Shown in pieces: positions 1-8,577 of a stretch of 64,000 bases of DNA. Source of the DNA: an uncultured Ruminococcus sp. (GTDB lineage: Bacteria; Bacillota; Clostridia; Oscillospirales; Ruminococcaceae). Made by a program: the position numbers and the translations under genes. Position 1 is the stretch's first letter. Each line of letters begins with the position of its first letter. The notes beneath the pieces were generated by a model, which made no database searches, was not told where the DNA came from, and saw only the letters and a list, made by a program, of their open reading frames with translations. Location: positions 107,238 through 171,237 of the forward strand of contig CANQVA010000004.1 in assembly GCA_947627175.1 (NCBI GenBank), in the 5' to 3' direction.

Positions 1-181
1 CTCCACGTGTTGCTTTTACTTCTTTTGTGTAGACGAGAGTATCATCATCTGTTTCTGATGTACTTAAAGTATCACTTCCGACTACCTGTATTTTCATAAG
101 TCTTATAGAACCACTGACAAAAGACAGCACAACGACAGCAACAACAATTACTGATTTGATAGTATCTGATAAAGTTTTTAT
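1..181 (-). CDS. penicillin-binding protein 2, N-terminal fragment (cut by window edge)
   Basis: The reading frame follows mreD on the minus strand and encodes a short cytoplasmic start, one hydrophobic segment (VIVVAVVVLSFVSG) and then IRLMKIQVV followed by TKEVKATRG. The last motif is how the extracytoplasmic part of class B PBPs begins (KATRGxIxDRNG). With mreB, mreC and mreD directly upstream, it should be the elongasome transpeptidase PBP2. The rest lies outside the window. There is no ATG at the expected place. The strong AAAGGAG is followed after 8 bases by ATA AAA (ATA at 179-181), giving MKTLSDTIKS, and an in-frame GTG (188-190) overlaps the ribosome-binding site. I chose the ATA; the exact start is uncertain. 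Confidence 0.75.
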   Translation of the reverse strand, partial: MKTLSDTIKSVIVVAVVVLSFVSGSIRLMKIQVVGSDTLSTSETDDDTLVYTKEVKATRG

Positions 182-230
182 ACAAATCACTCCTTTAGAG
201 AAAACCGCACAAAACTGTGTGGCTGATAAT

Positions 231-797
231 TTAACGCTGTTCGCCTGATTTTAAAGTTTCCTCAATAGTGAGGTGAGTTTTAGGCATAAGAAAATGATTT
301 ATCATTTTAAACAGCAGATAAATGAAAACTGATGATATAACCGTATACGCCCAGACTTTAAGAGTATATTGAGTAAATATACGTTCAGAGTTTTCATAAT
401 TCCATATCTCGTAGTAGAATTTGTAGTCAAGCAAGCACTGTATGTACGAAATAACAGCTGATATAAATAAAAAGCTGACGAATTTATAACGGAGATAAAA
501 TTCAAATAGGAGTGATATAATTATACAACATATTGTAAGAATAACCGCATTGTATCCGAAAAGTTTTCCGCAGCTTATGTCAATAAGAAAACCGCATATT
601 GCCCCGGTAACGGCAGAAGCATAAAGATTGTTTTTTACGGCAATACAGAGAGCAACAGGCACAAGCAAAACAGGTTTAAGCCATGTACCGGAACACATAA
701 TTATGAAACAGGCAAATATAACAACATAATATAAAAGCCACCTCAACGCTGTTTTGACATATAATATACGATGTTCACGTGTAGTTTTCAGTTTCAT
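231..797 (-). CDS. mreD: rod shape-determining protein MreD
   Basis: A 188-residue, very hydrophobic protein with several predicted membrane spans and no soluble domain, as in the MreD family. It sits directly after mreC, with its ATG overlapping the mreC stop by 4 bases (ATGA), so the two are translationally coupled. MreD links the cytoplasmic MreB filament to the extracellular peptidoglycan synthases. The GGGAG ribosome-binding site ahead of the ATG supports the start. MreD is weakly conserved in sequence, so the call rests on size, hydrophobicity and the invariant mreBCD order. Confidence 0.9.
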   Translation of the reverse strand: MKLKTTREHRILYVKTALRWLLYYVVIFACFIIMCSGTWLKPVLLVPVALCIAVKNNLYASAVTGAICGFLIDISCGKLFGYNAVILTICCIIISLLFEFYLRYKFVSFLFISAVISYIQCLLDYKFYYEIWNYENSERIFTQYTLKVWAYTVISSVFIYLLFKMINHFLMPKTHLTIEETLKSGEQR

Positions 798-1651
798 TCA
801 GAAATCTCCCTTTTGCCCGTGAAATCGGTTATTACAAAAACGGAAGTGAGATTTGTTATATCAGCACACGGTTCTATTTCCGCATATGCAGAAAGACCGT
901 TTGAATCCATGTCAACTTTTTTTACTTTTCCGACAGAATAGCCTTTCGGGAAAAGTCCGCTTGTGCCGTCGGTAATCATCAGATTATTTTTTTTCAAAGT
1001 GTTGTCTGTACGCAGATGCATAAGTCTTGTCATGCCGTTTTCTGCTGAAGTCACTGTACCTTCTATAATTCCCGTATCTTCACCCGATGATGAAGACTTT
1101 ACCGCAATAGAAAGGTCAGGGGAGAGAATAGTTCTTACGGTTGAAAGATGTTCCGAAACTTCAATTGTTATTCCGACAAGTCCTTCTGCTGTAGCTACAG
1201 GAAGATAAGGTTCAATTCCGTCATCAGAGCCGACATTTATTGTAAACGATTTGAAAGGGTCGTTTGCGGTGTAGCCTATAACTTTACAGAAACGTGAAGT
1301 TGTATAATCGGGGTGTGCTTTTTTTATTCCTACAAGTTTTCTGAGTTCTTCACATTCCGATTTCAATGCTTCATATTCGTTAAGTTGTTCATTCAGGTCT
1401 GTAACCTGTTTTTTAAGACTTTGATTTTCGTCATAAATTTCTTCTGCTCTTGAAAGTTTGTCAAGGGAAGTTTCCACTTTCATGCCTATGCCGTTTGAAA
1501 CTGTCCGAAAAGGTTTTGATATAGTATTTATAAAAGATTCTACAGAAACGGAATATCCGCCTTTTGTTACGGAATATATCATTATCCCGACAAGAAAAGC
1601 GACAAAGGCAAGCAGAATTTTAAACCGTGTACTTTTTAAAAAATCACGCAT
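794..1651 (-). CDS. mreC: rod shape-determining protein MreC
   Basis: 285 residues: a short cytoplasmic N-terminus, one membrane segment at about residues 12-30, a coiled coil (about 65-105, with the heptad-like run YDENQSLKKQVTDLNEQL) and a C-terminal beta-barrel region containing conserved MreC phrases such as VIGYTAND and DGIEPYLPVATAEGLVG. It is the periplasm-facing scaffold of the elongasome, binding PBP2 and MreD. AAGGAGG precedes the ATG. It lies 12 bp after mreB and overlaps mreD. Confidence 0.93.
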   Translation of the reverse strand: MRDFLKSTRFKILLAFVAFLVGIMIYSVTKGGYSVSVESFINTISKPFRTVSNGIGMKVETSLDKLSRAEEIYDENQSLKKQVTDLNEQLNEYEALKSECEELRKLVGIKKAHPDYTTSRFCKVIGYTANDPFKSFTINVGSDDGIEPYLPVATAEGLVGITIEVSEHLSTVRTILSPDLSIAVKSSSSGEDTGIIEGTVTSAENGMTRLMHLRTDNTLKKNNLMITDGTSGLFPKGYSVGKVKKVDMDSNGLSAYAEIEPCADITNLTSVFVITDFTGKREISE

Positions 1652-1663
1652 CAGAACGCCTCC

Positions 1664-2680
1664 TTAATAATATTTGACGTTTTCTGTGAGAGCGTCCTGA
1701 TAATCACTGATATGTTCAAGAATTTTGCCTGTTCCCTCTGCAACGCAGTCAAGCGGATATTCCGCTATATATACGGGCATACCCGTTTCACGGTTTATAA
1801 GTCTGTCAAGACCTCTGAGCAAGGCACTACCGCCTGATAGTGTTATTCCGTTATCAATAATATCAGCAGAAAGTTCAGGCGGAGTTTTTTCAAGAGCTGA
1901 TTTTATAGCATCAATTACCCTTGAAAGAGGTTCAACAAGAGCGTCACGTATTTCAGCGGAATTGACGACTATATTTTCGGGCAGTCCGTTAAGAAGATTT
2001 CGCCCTTTTATTTCCATTGATTCTTCTTTTGCACTCGGAAACGCCGAACCTATTTCAAGTTTTATATTTTCGGCTGTCCGTTCACCTATAAGAAGATTGT
2101 ATTTCTTTTTTATATAATTTATAATAGCATTGTCGAATTCATCGCCGGCACATCTTATAGAACGTGAAGAAACGATACCGCCCAGCGATATAACAGCGAC
2201 TTCACTCGTTCCGCCTCCGATATCAACAATCATACTTCCGGCAGGGGAATTTGTCGGAAGTCCTGCACCTATGGCTGCCGCCATTGGTTCTTCTATTATA
2301 AGTACATTGTTTGCCCCTGCTTTTTTACAGGCTTCACGCACGGCACGCCTTTCAACTGCTGTTACTCCCGACGGTATACATATTATTACATTAGCTTTTG
2401 TGAAAATTGTACCTCTGAGAGCTTTTTTTATAAACTCCTGCAACATTGTTGTTGCTATGTCGAAATCGGCTATAACGCCGTCTTTCAGGGGTCTTACGGC
2501 GACTATTGAACCGGGAGTTCTTCCTATAATTTCCTTTGCCTCTTTTCCGACATAACGGCACTTGTCCGTCCTTGTGTTTACTGCAACAACAGACGGCTCT
2601 CTTATTATTATCCCTTTTCCCCTCAAATAAACAAGGGTATTTGTTGTACCTAAATCTATACCAATATCTTTTGTAAACAT
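1664..2680 (-). CDS. mreB: cell shape-determining actin homologue MreB
   Basis: 338 residues with the complete actin-fold nucleotide-binding motifs: phosphate-1 [15 protein letters not shown] near the N-terminus, phosphate-2 [17 protein letters not shown] in the middle, and the adenosine loop [13 protein letters not shown] near the C-terminus. It forms filaments under the membrane that steer lateral wall synthesis. It is the first gene of mreB-mreC-mreD-PBP2, behind its own promoter. AAGGAG lies just upstream of the ATG. Clostridia can carry several paralogues (MreB, Mbl, MreBH); the mreC and mreD linkage favours true MreB. Confidence 0.95.
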   Translation of the reverse strand: MFTKDIGIDLGTTNTLVYLRGKGIIIREPSVVAVNTRTDKCRYVGKEAKEIIGRTPGSIVAVRPLKDGVIADFDIATTMLQEFIKKALRGTIFTKANVIICIPSGVTAVERRAVREACKKAGANNVLIIEEPMAAAIGAGLPTNSPAGSMIVDIGGGTSEVAVISLGGIVSSRSIRCAGDEFDNAIINYIKKKYNLLIGERTAENIKLEIGSAFPSAKEESMEIKGRNLLNGLPENIVVNSAEIRDALVEPLSRVIDAIKSALEKTPPELSADIIDNGITLSGGSALLRGLDRLINRETGMPVYIAEYPLDCVAEGTGKILEHISDYQDALTENVKYY

Positions 2681-2736
2681 TCTTTGCTCCTTAACTTCTG
2701 TATATTCATTTATTTTTATATTTAAATCACAATAAT

Positions 2737-2765
2737 ATTATATCACCAAATCTGAATACAGACAA
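2737..2765 (-). promoter_or_regulatory. SigA-type promoter of the mreBCD operon
   Basis: On the minus strand TTGTCT (2760-2765), a 17-bp spacer and TATAAT (2737-2742), with a TGA just before the -10 (extended -10). It lies 57 bp upstream of the mreB start. Confidence 0.65.
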
Positions 2766-2825
2766 TAATATTTTAAAAGAGAAATTCGGATTTGCTGAAA
2801 ATTTGTAAAAATATGAAAACAAAAT

Positions 2826-2874
2826 AAACCGAACAGACAGAAAAACTGTAAAATTTTCTGAAAAAATTCGGTTT
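2826..2874 (-). terminator. likely terminator after the murC-DUF4321 operon
   Basis: An 8-bp inverted repeat, AAACCGAA (2826-2833) and TTCGGTTT (2867-2874), encloses a second, shorter AT-rich stem. Read on the minus strand it ends in a T-rich run. It begins 12 bp beyond the DUF4321 stop codon and before the mreB promoter. The long loop makes this less than certain. Confidence 0.45.
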
Positions 2875-2885
2875 TTTGTGAGTTT

Positions 2886-3152
2886 TTATCCCTGAATAAG
2901 CTTTGGAGCAGTTTTATAAAATACAAAAAGTGCAATAAGAATCATAATAATTTGTGCTATGCTGATATTGAAAGTGAAGCCGATAGTTAAAGTAATTATA
3001 CTTAAATTTATGTAAGGGTTGGCAGGAAGTGAAAATCCTCCTGAATATGCAAGCCACCCCATAGATTCACTTGCAGCCGCTTTGTCGGCAATGAGAGAAC
3101 CGACTATTACTGCACCGACTATCAGCAATATCAGGTATAAAGTTTTTTTCAT
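2886..3152 (-). CDS. small membrane protein, DUF4321-like
   Basis: 88 residues with an N-terminal hydrophobic segment (MKKTLYLILLIVGAVIVGSLIAD) and a second one near the C-terminus (IAQIIMILIALFVFY), separated by a Gly/Pro-rich stretch. Size, topology and position between dut/U32 and mreB resemble DUF4321 proteins, which are common near maf and mreB in Clostridia. No function is known. The ATG follows an AGGAG. It is the last gene of the operon that begins at murC. Confidence 0.7.
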   Translation of the reverse strand: MKKTLYLILLIVGAVIVGSLIADKAAASESMGWLAYSGGFSLPANPYINLSIITLTIGFTFNISIAQIIMILIALFVFYKTAPKLIQG

Positions 3153-3187
3153 CTAATTCTAATTCTCCTGTCTGCCTGAAGGCGTTT

Positions 3188-3628
3188 TTATTTTATACCG
3201 GAAGAACCGAATCCTTTTTCTCCCCGTCCGGTATCGGAGAGATTTTCGCTTACTTCAATTTCGGGAATAAGAATTTTTGTAGGGATAAGCTGTGCAATTC
3301 TCATTCCGTGTTCAACTACAAAAGGCTGTTTACCGTTATTTATAAGCGGAATAAACCACTCTCCCCTGTAGTCACTGTCAACCACACCGACGCAGTTGGC
3401 AAGGGTTACGCCATATTTTGACGCAAGCCCTGAACGTGGATATATAAGAAGTGCTATATCCTCTGAATCGGGTTCTGCTGTAATACCGACAGGTATCATT
3501 TTTATTTCACCGCACTCAATTGTTACAGGTTCGTCAAGACAGGCATATATATCAAGTCCTGCACTTCCGGCTGTTGCTCTTGAAGGAATAATTGCCTTTT
3601 CGTCAAGTCTTTTAAATTTAAGTTTCAT
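3188..3628 (-). CDS. dut: deoxyuridine 5'-triphosphate nucleotidohydrolase (dUTPase)
   Basis: 146 residues with all five trimeric dUTPase motifs in order: motif 1 AGLDIYA, motif 2 PRSGLA, motif 3 GVVDSDYRGEW (catalytic Asp), motif 4 GMRIAQLI and motif 5 RGEKGFGSSG. It hydrolyses dUTP to dUMP, keeping uracil out of DNA and feeding thymidylate synthesis. The start lies 3 bp after the stop of the U32 gene, and its GAGGT ribosome-binding site is inside the end of that gene. Confidence 0.95.
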   Translation of the reverse strand: MKLKFKRLDEKAIIPSRATAGSAGLDIYACLDEPVTIECGEIKMIPVGITAEPDSEDIALLIYPRSGLASKYGVTLANCVGVVDSDYRGEWFIPLINNGKQPFVVEHGMRIAQLIPTKILIPEIEVSENLSDTGRGEKGFGSSGIK

Positions 3629-3631
3629 AAT

Positions 3632-5665
3632 TCATATACCTCTGTAATAAAGTCCTCTCGTGATGTTTACGGACGGTTTTTTTCCTGAAAGAACGGCTTT
3701 TGTCTGTTCGGCGTTTTCGTCATAAAGTATTACAGCACCGAAAGATATATTACTGAATGAAGAAAGTCGGTCATACATATAAAGACAGTCGGAATTAAGT
3801 AATTCAACATAATGTGGCGAACATAATACAGGAAATTCACGGTCGGTGCGGTCAATAATTTTCATTGTGCAGTTTATACAGTCGATTTCATTTTTTATAG
3901 GGCAGTTTCTTGTAAGCATAAGCGGAAAACGCCCGTATATTACTGCACCTGCCGGAATGTCTGTATGTATGTTGTTAATCTGCTGTAATTTTGCCTCATA
4001 GGAAAAAATAAAGTCCTCAAGACCGATATTTTTCATGTATTCGGCACTGAATGAATTGAAAATATTCAAAGTGAAATTTCCGTGAAGTATAAAACCAAGT
4101 TTTTTCCCTATGGCTATACAGTCGGGCGTATGGCACATAATGCGGTCAATACCGAATTTTTCCTTTATTGTTTTGAGAGAGGAAATAATTTTCTCTTCGT
4201 CCGTAATGAAACGTGGCGGTGAAAGAATTATTTTTTCCCTGTATTCCGCAAGCTCCGACAAAAACGGCATAGAAAGACTTAAAGACGGGTCAAGTATTAT
4301 ATACTCGGAAATATCGACAGAAGCCTTTGCCTGTTCAATGTTACGGCAAAAAGTTCTTATTGGGAGTTTTTCGGGAGTATTATAACACTTTTTCGCAATA
4401 ATAGGGGAGTAGTCTGTAATTGTTCTTTCAGGTGTATTTTTTTTGATTATTTCTTCTGTAAGTTCACTGATTACTTTACGGCGGAGTTCATTTATTTTTC
4501 CGACAGGGACAACAAGACCGTCGTCAATATCAGCAGTTATTTCATTAAGACTGAAAACCGTATCACCCAGTTTAGAGAGTTGTTTTTTCAGCAAATTCAG
4601 GTCAGTCGGACGGTTTACGGCGTTTTCGGGAATATCTCCCTCGGCAGTTGCAGAAACACCGCAAGATGCAGTAATTTTTACAGGACGATTTTTCTTTATT
4701 TCCGCATGAAAAGATATGTCATATACTTTTCTTTCAAATCTGTATAATTCATGTACTTTCGGAATAAGTTCCTTTGCGGAAATGACATCTTCTTTTTCAC
4801 GTTTGCCGAACATATTTTTTCGTTTTCCCGTGAAATACCCGTCTGTAAAACCACTTCTTGAAAAAATTCCTTTAAGAAAATTCATATCGGGAGTTTGTTC
4901 GCTTATTGCTTTTTTAAGTTCATTAACAGCTGATGCAACATATTCGGGGCGTTTCATTCTGCCTTCTATTTTGAGTGAGTCGGCTATTTCCGAAAGTTCT
5001 GATATTTCGGGAATAAGCGAAAGGTCTTTGAGAGAGAGTGCGGAAAAATCCTTGTTTCCTGATGCAGAAAAAGGAAGTCTGCACGCCTGACCGCAACAAC
5101 CACGATTTGCAGACCGTGAACCCATAACAGCCGACATATAGCACTGTCCCGATACTGACATACATAATGCACCATGTACGAAAATTTCAGTTTCAATGCC
5201 TGTATCGCTTATTTTTTTTAAAACGTCTCTGTCAAGTTCACGGGCGGGAACTACTCTTTTCCAGCCGTTTTCTTTCAGAAATTCCGCCCCTGATGCTGTA
5301 TGTACCGACATTTGCGTTGATGCATGGAGAACAGCGTCGGGAACACATTTTCTGATAAGTTCCGCACAGCCCCAGTCTTGAACTATATAAGCGTCAATGC
5401 CTGCCAAGGCGGTGAATTTTATGTATTCGCAGAAATCTTGTATTTCATCATCAGAAATTATCGTATTGACTGCAATATAAAATTTTGCCCCATATTTATG
5501 GCACATTCTTACAGCAGTTACAAGTTCACTGTCATCAAAATTTACTGCATTATTTCGTGCGGAAAAACGTTTTCCGCCTGCATACACAGCATTTGCACCT
5601 GAACGCAAGGCAGCACAGAGTGTTTCCATACTGCCGGCAGGAGCAAGTATTTCCATGTTTTTCAT
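3632..5665 (-). CDS. U32 family peptidase (RlhA/YegQ-like)
   Basis: 677 residues. The N-terminus ILAPAGSMETLCAALRSGANAVYAGG and the downstream HGALCMSVSGQCYMSAV plus NRGCCGQACRLPF match the U32 signature with its clustered cysteines. A further C-terminal cysteine cluster (CPIKNEIDCINC) fits the long form of the family. Family members have been described as collagenase-like proteases, and some (RlhA) are needed for hydroxylation of a 23S rRNA cytidine, so an RNA-modification role is at least as likely as proteolysis. Its ATG overlaps the zapA stop by one base (TAATG), implying coupling. Confidence 0.85.
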   Translation of the reverse strand: MKNMEILAPAGSMETLCAALRSGANAVYAGGKRFSARNNAVNFDDSELVTAVRMCHKYGAKFYIAVNTIISDDEIQDFCEYIKFTALAGIDAYIVQDWGCAELIRKCVPDAVLHASTQMSVHTASGAEFLKENGWKRVVPARELDRDVLKKISDTGIETEIFVHGALCMSVSGQCYMSAVMGSRSANRGCCGQACRLPFSASGNKDFSALSLKDLSLIPEISELSEIADSLKIEGRMKRPEYVASAVNELKKAISEQTPDMNFLKGIFSRSGFTDGYFTGKRKNMFGKREKEDVISAKELIPKVHELYRFERKVYDISFHAEIKKNRPVKITASCGVSATAEGDIPENAVNRPTDLNLLKKQLSKLGDTVFSLNEITADIDDGLVVPVGKINELRRKVISELTEEIIKKNTPERTITDYSPIIAKKCYNTPEKLPIRTFCRNIEQAKASVDISEYIILDPSLSLSMPFLSELAEYREKIILSPPRFITDEEKIISSLKTIKEKFGIDRIMCHTPDCIAIGKKLGFILHGNFTLNIFNSFSAEYMKNIGLEDFIFSYEAKLQQINNIHTDIPAGAVIYGRFPLMLTRNCPIKNEIDCINCTMKIIDRTDREFPVLCSPHYVELLNSDCLYMYDRLSSFSNISFGAVILYDENAEQTKAVLSGKKPSVNITRGLYYRGI

Positions 5666-6030
5666 TAAATGCTATCCTTTAGTTGTTTCAGCTTTACCAT
5701 GTTTTCAAGCTGTTCAATTTTTGATTTGAGGACTTCAATTTCTTTCAGTGCGGCATCACGTTCAATACGTGCCTTTCCAGCCTCATCAACATATTCCTTT
5801 GTCTGGTTGCGTATACTGTCAAGATGCTGATTGGCTTTGTTGAGGTCGTCGAGAACAGTCAATGCAACCATGATTGAAGCAGTATAAGGAGAAGAACCGC
5901 TTCCCGAATTCATAATATCATTTATCTTTGTTTCCAACGCTCTTGCAAGTGCAAAAACATAATTCGGAGATTCGGAGGTTTTCAGCTTGTACTCCTTTCC
6001 GCAGATAATTACTTTGACATCATTAAGCAT
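5665..6030 (-). CDS. zapA: cell division protein ZapA
   Basis: 121 residues with the ZapA layout: an N-terminal strand-helix head (VKVIICGKEYKLKTSESPNYV) and a C-terminal coiled coil (from about residue 70, ending LKSKIEQLENMVKL). ZapA binds and bundles FtsZ filaments at the Z-ring. It sits between lexA and the U32 gene, in the same position next to U32 seen in many Firmicutes. A short TTTAA-repeat spacer (about 6050-6072) separates it from lexA. Confidence 0.88.
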   Translation of the reverse strand: MLNDVKVIICGKEYKLKTSESPNYVFALARALETKINDIMNSGSGSSPYTASIMVALTVLDDLNKANQHLDSIRNQTKEYVDEAGKARIERDAALKEIEVLKSKIEQLENMVKLKQLKDSI

Positions 6031-6072
6031 TTTGAAAATATTCCTTTCCCTTTAATTTAATTTAATTTAAAT

Positions 6073-6654
6073 TTAATAGTAACGTTTCAGACCTATTACA
6101 CGTCCGAGAATTTCCACATTATCAAGAATAATAGGTTTCATTGTGTCATTTTCGGGCTGTAGTCTGAAATGACCTTCTTCCTTGAAAAAACGTTTTATGG
6201 TAGCTTCCTCATGACCTATAAATGCAACAACAATATCACCGTTTTCAGCATATTCGGACTTTCTGACAATTACTACATCACCATCAAATATACCTGCGTT
6301 TATCATGCTTTCCCCTCTGACTTTAAGGGCAAAAAGTTCATCGGGATTTATTCCCGGGGCTTCAAAACCAATATATCCCGTAACATCTTCAATTGCTGTT
6401 ATCGGCTGACCTGCTGTTACAGTTCCGATAACAGGAACAGAAGTTATAGGACTGTTGGGGAGTTTAAGCGAACGGTTCAGACTGCCTGATTTTTCAATCA
6501 GCCCTTCTTTTTCAAGAATTTTAACATAGCGGTAAGCAGTAGAAGTTGACTTGAACCCCATAGCCTCCATAATTTCCCTTACAGAGGGAGAAATGCCGTC
6601 GCTTAAACGGCTTTTAATGTAATTGAAAACAGCTATTTTCTTATCATTTGGCAT
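6073..6654 (-). CDS. lexA: LexA repressor (SOS response, S24 peptidase)
   Basis: 193 residues. The N-terminal winged helix (about 1-65, GISPSVREIMEAMGFKSTSTAYRYV) is followed by the self-cleavage site Ala81-Gly82 (VTAGQP), the catalytic serine in GESMINAG (Ser116) and the general-base lysine in ATIKRF (Lys154). RecA-stimulated autocleavage would release the SOS genes. It starts 5 bp after the murC stop, so it is transcribed as a second gene rather than behind its own nearby operator. No clear GAAC-N4-GTTC box was seen upstream of lexA or murC. Confidence 0.94.
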   Translation of the reverse strand: MPNDKKIAVFNYIKSRLSDGISPSVREIMEAMGFKSTSTAYRYVKILEKEGLIEKSGSLNRSLKLPNSPITSVPVIGTVTAGQPITAIEDVTGYIGFEAPGINPDELFALKVRGESMINAGIFDGDVVIVRKSEYAENGDIVVAFIGHEEATIKRFFKEEGHFRLQPENDTMKPIILDNVEILGRVIGLKRYY

Positions 6655-6658
6655 ATTA

Positions 6659-8074
6659 TTATTCCTTTCCTGAAAGTTTTTTTAAAATCATACGTGCTAT
6701 TTTATAAGCATCGCCACAACCGAGAGTAATTACAAGGTCGCCCTCACTTGCATTTTCACAGACATAATCACAGACTTGACTGAAATTAAAATATTTTCTT
6801 TCGTCTGTCCATTCTTCCTCCTCATTCTGCGGAAACCATATACATTCCGGAATTTTTTCAGCAAGATGACGTGTGAATATTCCGAAAGTGTTTTTTTCAC
6901 GGCTTCCGAAAATATCCGTCAGTACAGTTTTGTCGGGAATTTGCAGAACTCTTGCGAAATCGTCAAGCAGAATTTTTGTGCGTGAAAAAGTGAACGGTTG
7001 AAAAATTGCCCATACTTTATTGAATCCCATATTCATAGCGGAAGTGAGTGTTGCCTCAAGTTCAGCAGGGTGGTGGGCGTAGTCATCAACAACTGTTATG
7101 CCTTTTTCATAACCGAGTTTTTCAAAACGTCTTTTTGCTCCTCTGAAATCTTCAAGTCCTTTTTTGCAATATTCCATTGATATTCCGAGTTCGTTTACAA
7201 CTGCCACAGATGCGAGGGCGTTAAGAATATTGTGGTTTCCTGCAACGTGAAGTGTTATAGTAATTACAGATTCGCCGTTGTGGTATACGTCAAATTGTGT
7301 TTCCATGCCTGAAATATGTCTGATGTTTTCGGCATACCAGTTGTTTTTATCTGAAAGTCCGAAAGTAATGATTTTTTTGTCAAGTCCTTCAACAGCTGTC
7401 ATTGTGTTTTTGTCGTCGCCGTTTACTATCATGATTCTTGAAGTCTTTTCCGCAAATTTACGGAAAGAAGCAATGACATTTTCAAGGGTACCGAAATAGT
7501 CAAGGTGGTCTGCGTCTACATTAAGAATAACAGAGATGTCGGGAGCGAGTTTAAGGAAATGATCTTCAAATTCACATGATTCACATACAAGAATATCGCT
7601 TTTTCCGGCAATTCCACTGCCGTTTATGCAAGGGAGTTTTCCGCCGATATATGCGGACAAGTCAACCCCGGCGGTGTAAAGAATCTGAGTAATCATTGAA
7701 GTAGCAGTAGTTTTTCCGTGAGTTCCCGAAACGCATACAGCATTGTTGTACCAGTTTGTAACAATGCCGAGGAGTTCAGCCCTCTCCAAAACGGGCACAC
7801 CGCTTTTTCTTGCTGCCATTAGTTCGGGATTATTCTCCATAATGGCGGCGGTGTGTACTATAAGGTCAGCACCGTCAATATTTTCGGCTCTCTGTCCGAT
7901 AAATACTTCAATTCCCATTTTTCTTACAGCGTCAAGAGTTTCTGTTTCGTTGTTGTCAGAACCTGTAAGAAAATATCCTTGCGAATGGAGAATCTGTGCA
8001 AGGGGATACATTCCTGAACCGCCTATGCCTATGAAGTGAATATGTTTTTTGCCTTTTAAAATGTTTATATCCAA
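6659..8074 (-). CDS. murC: UDP-N-acetylmuramate--L-alanine ligase MurC
   Basis: 471 residues. An N-terminal Rossmann part (HFIGIGGSGMYPLAQIL), the ATP-binding P-loop VSGTHGKTTATSMI, and DDYAHHPAELEATL identify MurC among the Mur ligases. It adds L-alanine to UDP-MurNAc in the cytoplasm. The start is TTG: AAAGGTG followed after 7 bases by TTG GAT ATA. It heads the operon murC-lexA-zapA-U32-dut-DUF4321, and its upstream region is shared with the divergent spoVG promoter. Confidence 0.95.
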   Translation of the reverse strand: MDINILKGKKHIHFIGIGGSGMYPLAQILHSQGYFLTGSDNNETETLDAVRKMGIEVFIGQRAENIDGADLIVHTAAIMENNPELMAARKSGVPVLERAELLGIVTNWYNNAVCVSGTHGKTTATSMITQILYTAGVDLSAYIGGKLPCINGSGIAGKSDILVCESCEFEDHFLKLAPDISVILNVDADHLDYFGTLENVIASFRKFAEKTSRIMIVNGDDKNTMTAVEGLDKKIITFGLSDKNNWYAENIRHISGMETQFDVYHNGESVITITLHVAGNHNILNALASVAVVNELGISMEYCKKGLEDFRGAKRRFEKLGYEKGITVVDDYAHHPAELEATLTSAMNMGFNKVWAIFQPFTFSRTKILLDDFARVLQIPDKTVLTDIFGSREKNTFGIFTRHLAEKIPECIWFPQNEEEEWTDERKYFNFSQVCDYVCENASEGDLVITLGCGDAYKIARMILKKLSGKE

Positions 8075-8120
8075 AATCTATCACCTTTCATAAATTTTTT
8101 TGCTTTAGTTTAAAAATCAC

Positions 8121-8149
8121 TTGATTTTTTATTCATTATAAGTTATAAT
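8121..8149 (+). promoter_or_regulatory. promoter of spoVG
   Basis: TTGATT (8121-8126), a 17-bp spacer and TATAAT (8144-8149). It lies 77 bp before the spoVG start, in the divergent murC/spoVG gap. In Bacillus spoVG is SigH-dependent, but the sequence here fits a SigA consensus. Confidence 0.7.
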
Positions 8150-8226
8150 ATATTAGGAACTGTTGCTGTCTATATTTAACAGCTTTGGTTCTATTGAACC
8201 CTATTAAAGTAAGGAGGTTAATCAAA

Positions 8227-8538
8227 ATGGAAATTACAGACGTAAAAATAAGAAAGCTAATGTCCGAAGGCAGACTTAGAGCTGTAGTGTCAATAACTGT
8301 TGATGATATGTTTGCAGTTCATGACATAAAGGTTGTTCAGGGCGATGAGCGTCTGTTCGTCGCAATGCCGAGCAGAAAAGATGAAAACGGTATTTTTCGT
8401 GATATTGTTCACCCGATTTCGCCGGCAGCAAGAAAGCTGTTCGAGGAAAATATCCTTGAGGCTTATGAAAAACAACTTGCTATGACTGAAGCCGAAAAAG
8501 AAACTGTTTCGGAAGAAACTGAAACGGAAGCAGAATAA
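8227..8538 (+). CDS. spoVG: septation/sporulation regulator SpoVG
   Basis: 103 residues beginning MEITDVKIRK, with the family phrases DDMFAVHDIKVV, FVAMPSRK and DIVHPISPAARK. SpoVG is a small RNA- and DNA-binding regulator affecting septation, sporulation and capsule. I chose the ATG at 8227 because AAGGAGGT lies 8 bases upstream; longer readings of the frame include the ribosome-binding site. The last 20 residues are an acidic Glu/Thr tail. Monocistronic, with a promoter before it and a strong terminator after it. Confidence 0.94.
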   Translation: MEITDVKIRKLMSEGRLRAVVSITVDDMFAVHDIKVVQGDERLFVAMPSRKDENGIFRDIVHPISPAARKLFEENILEAYEKQLAMTEAEKETVSEETETEAE

Positions 8539-8545
8539 TTTTCTG

Positions 8546-8577
8546 CCGCCTGCCCTAAACGGCAGGCGTTTTTTATT
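8546..8577 (+). terminator. terminator of spoVG
   Basis: Stem CGCCTGCC (8547-8554) pairs with GGCAGGCG (8561-8568), loop CTAAAC, then a T run. It overlaps the end of the convergent Nudix gene. Confidence 0.9.

Noticed and set aside
2738..2935. 65-codon minus-strand frame before mreB
   Set aside because: It overlaps the DUF4321 gene end, the terminator-like stem and the mreB promoter, with an AT-rich Phe/Leu composition typical of chance frames.
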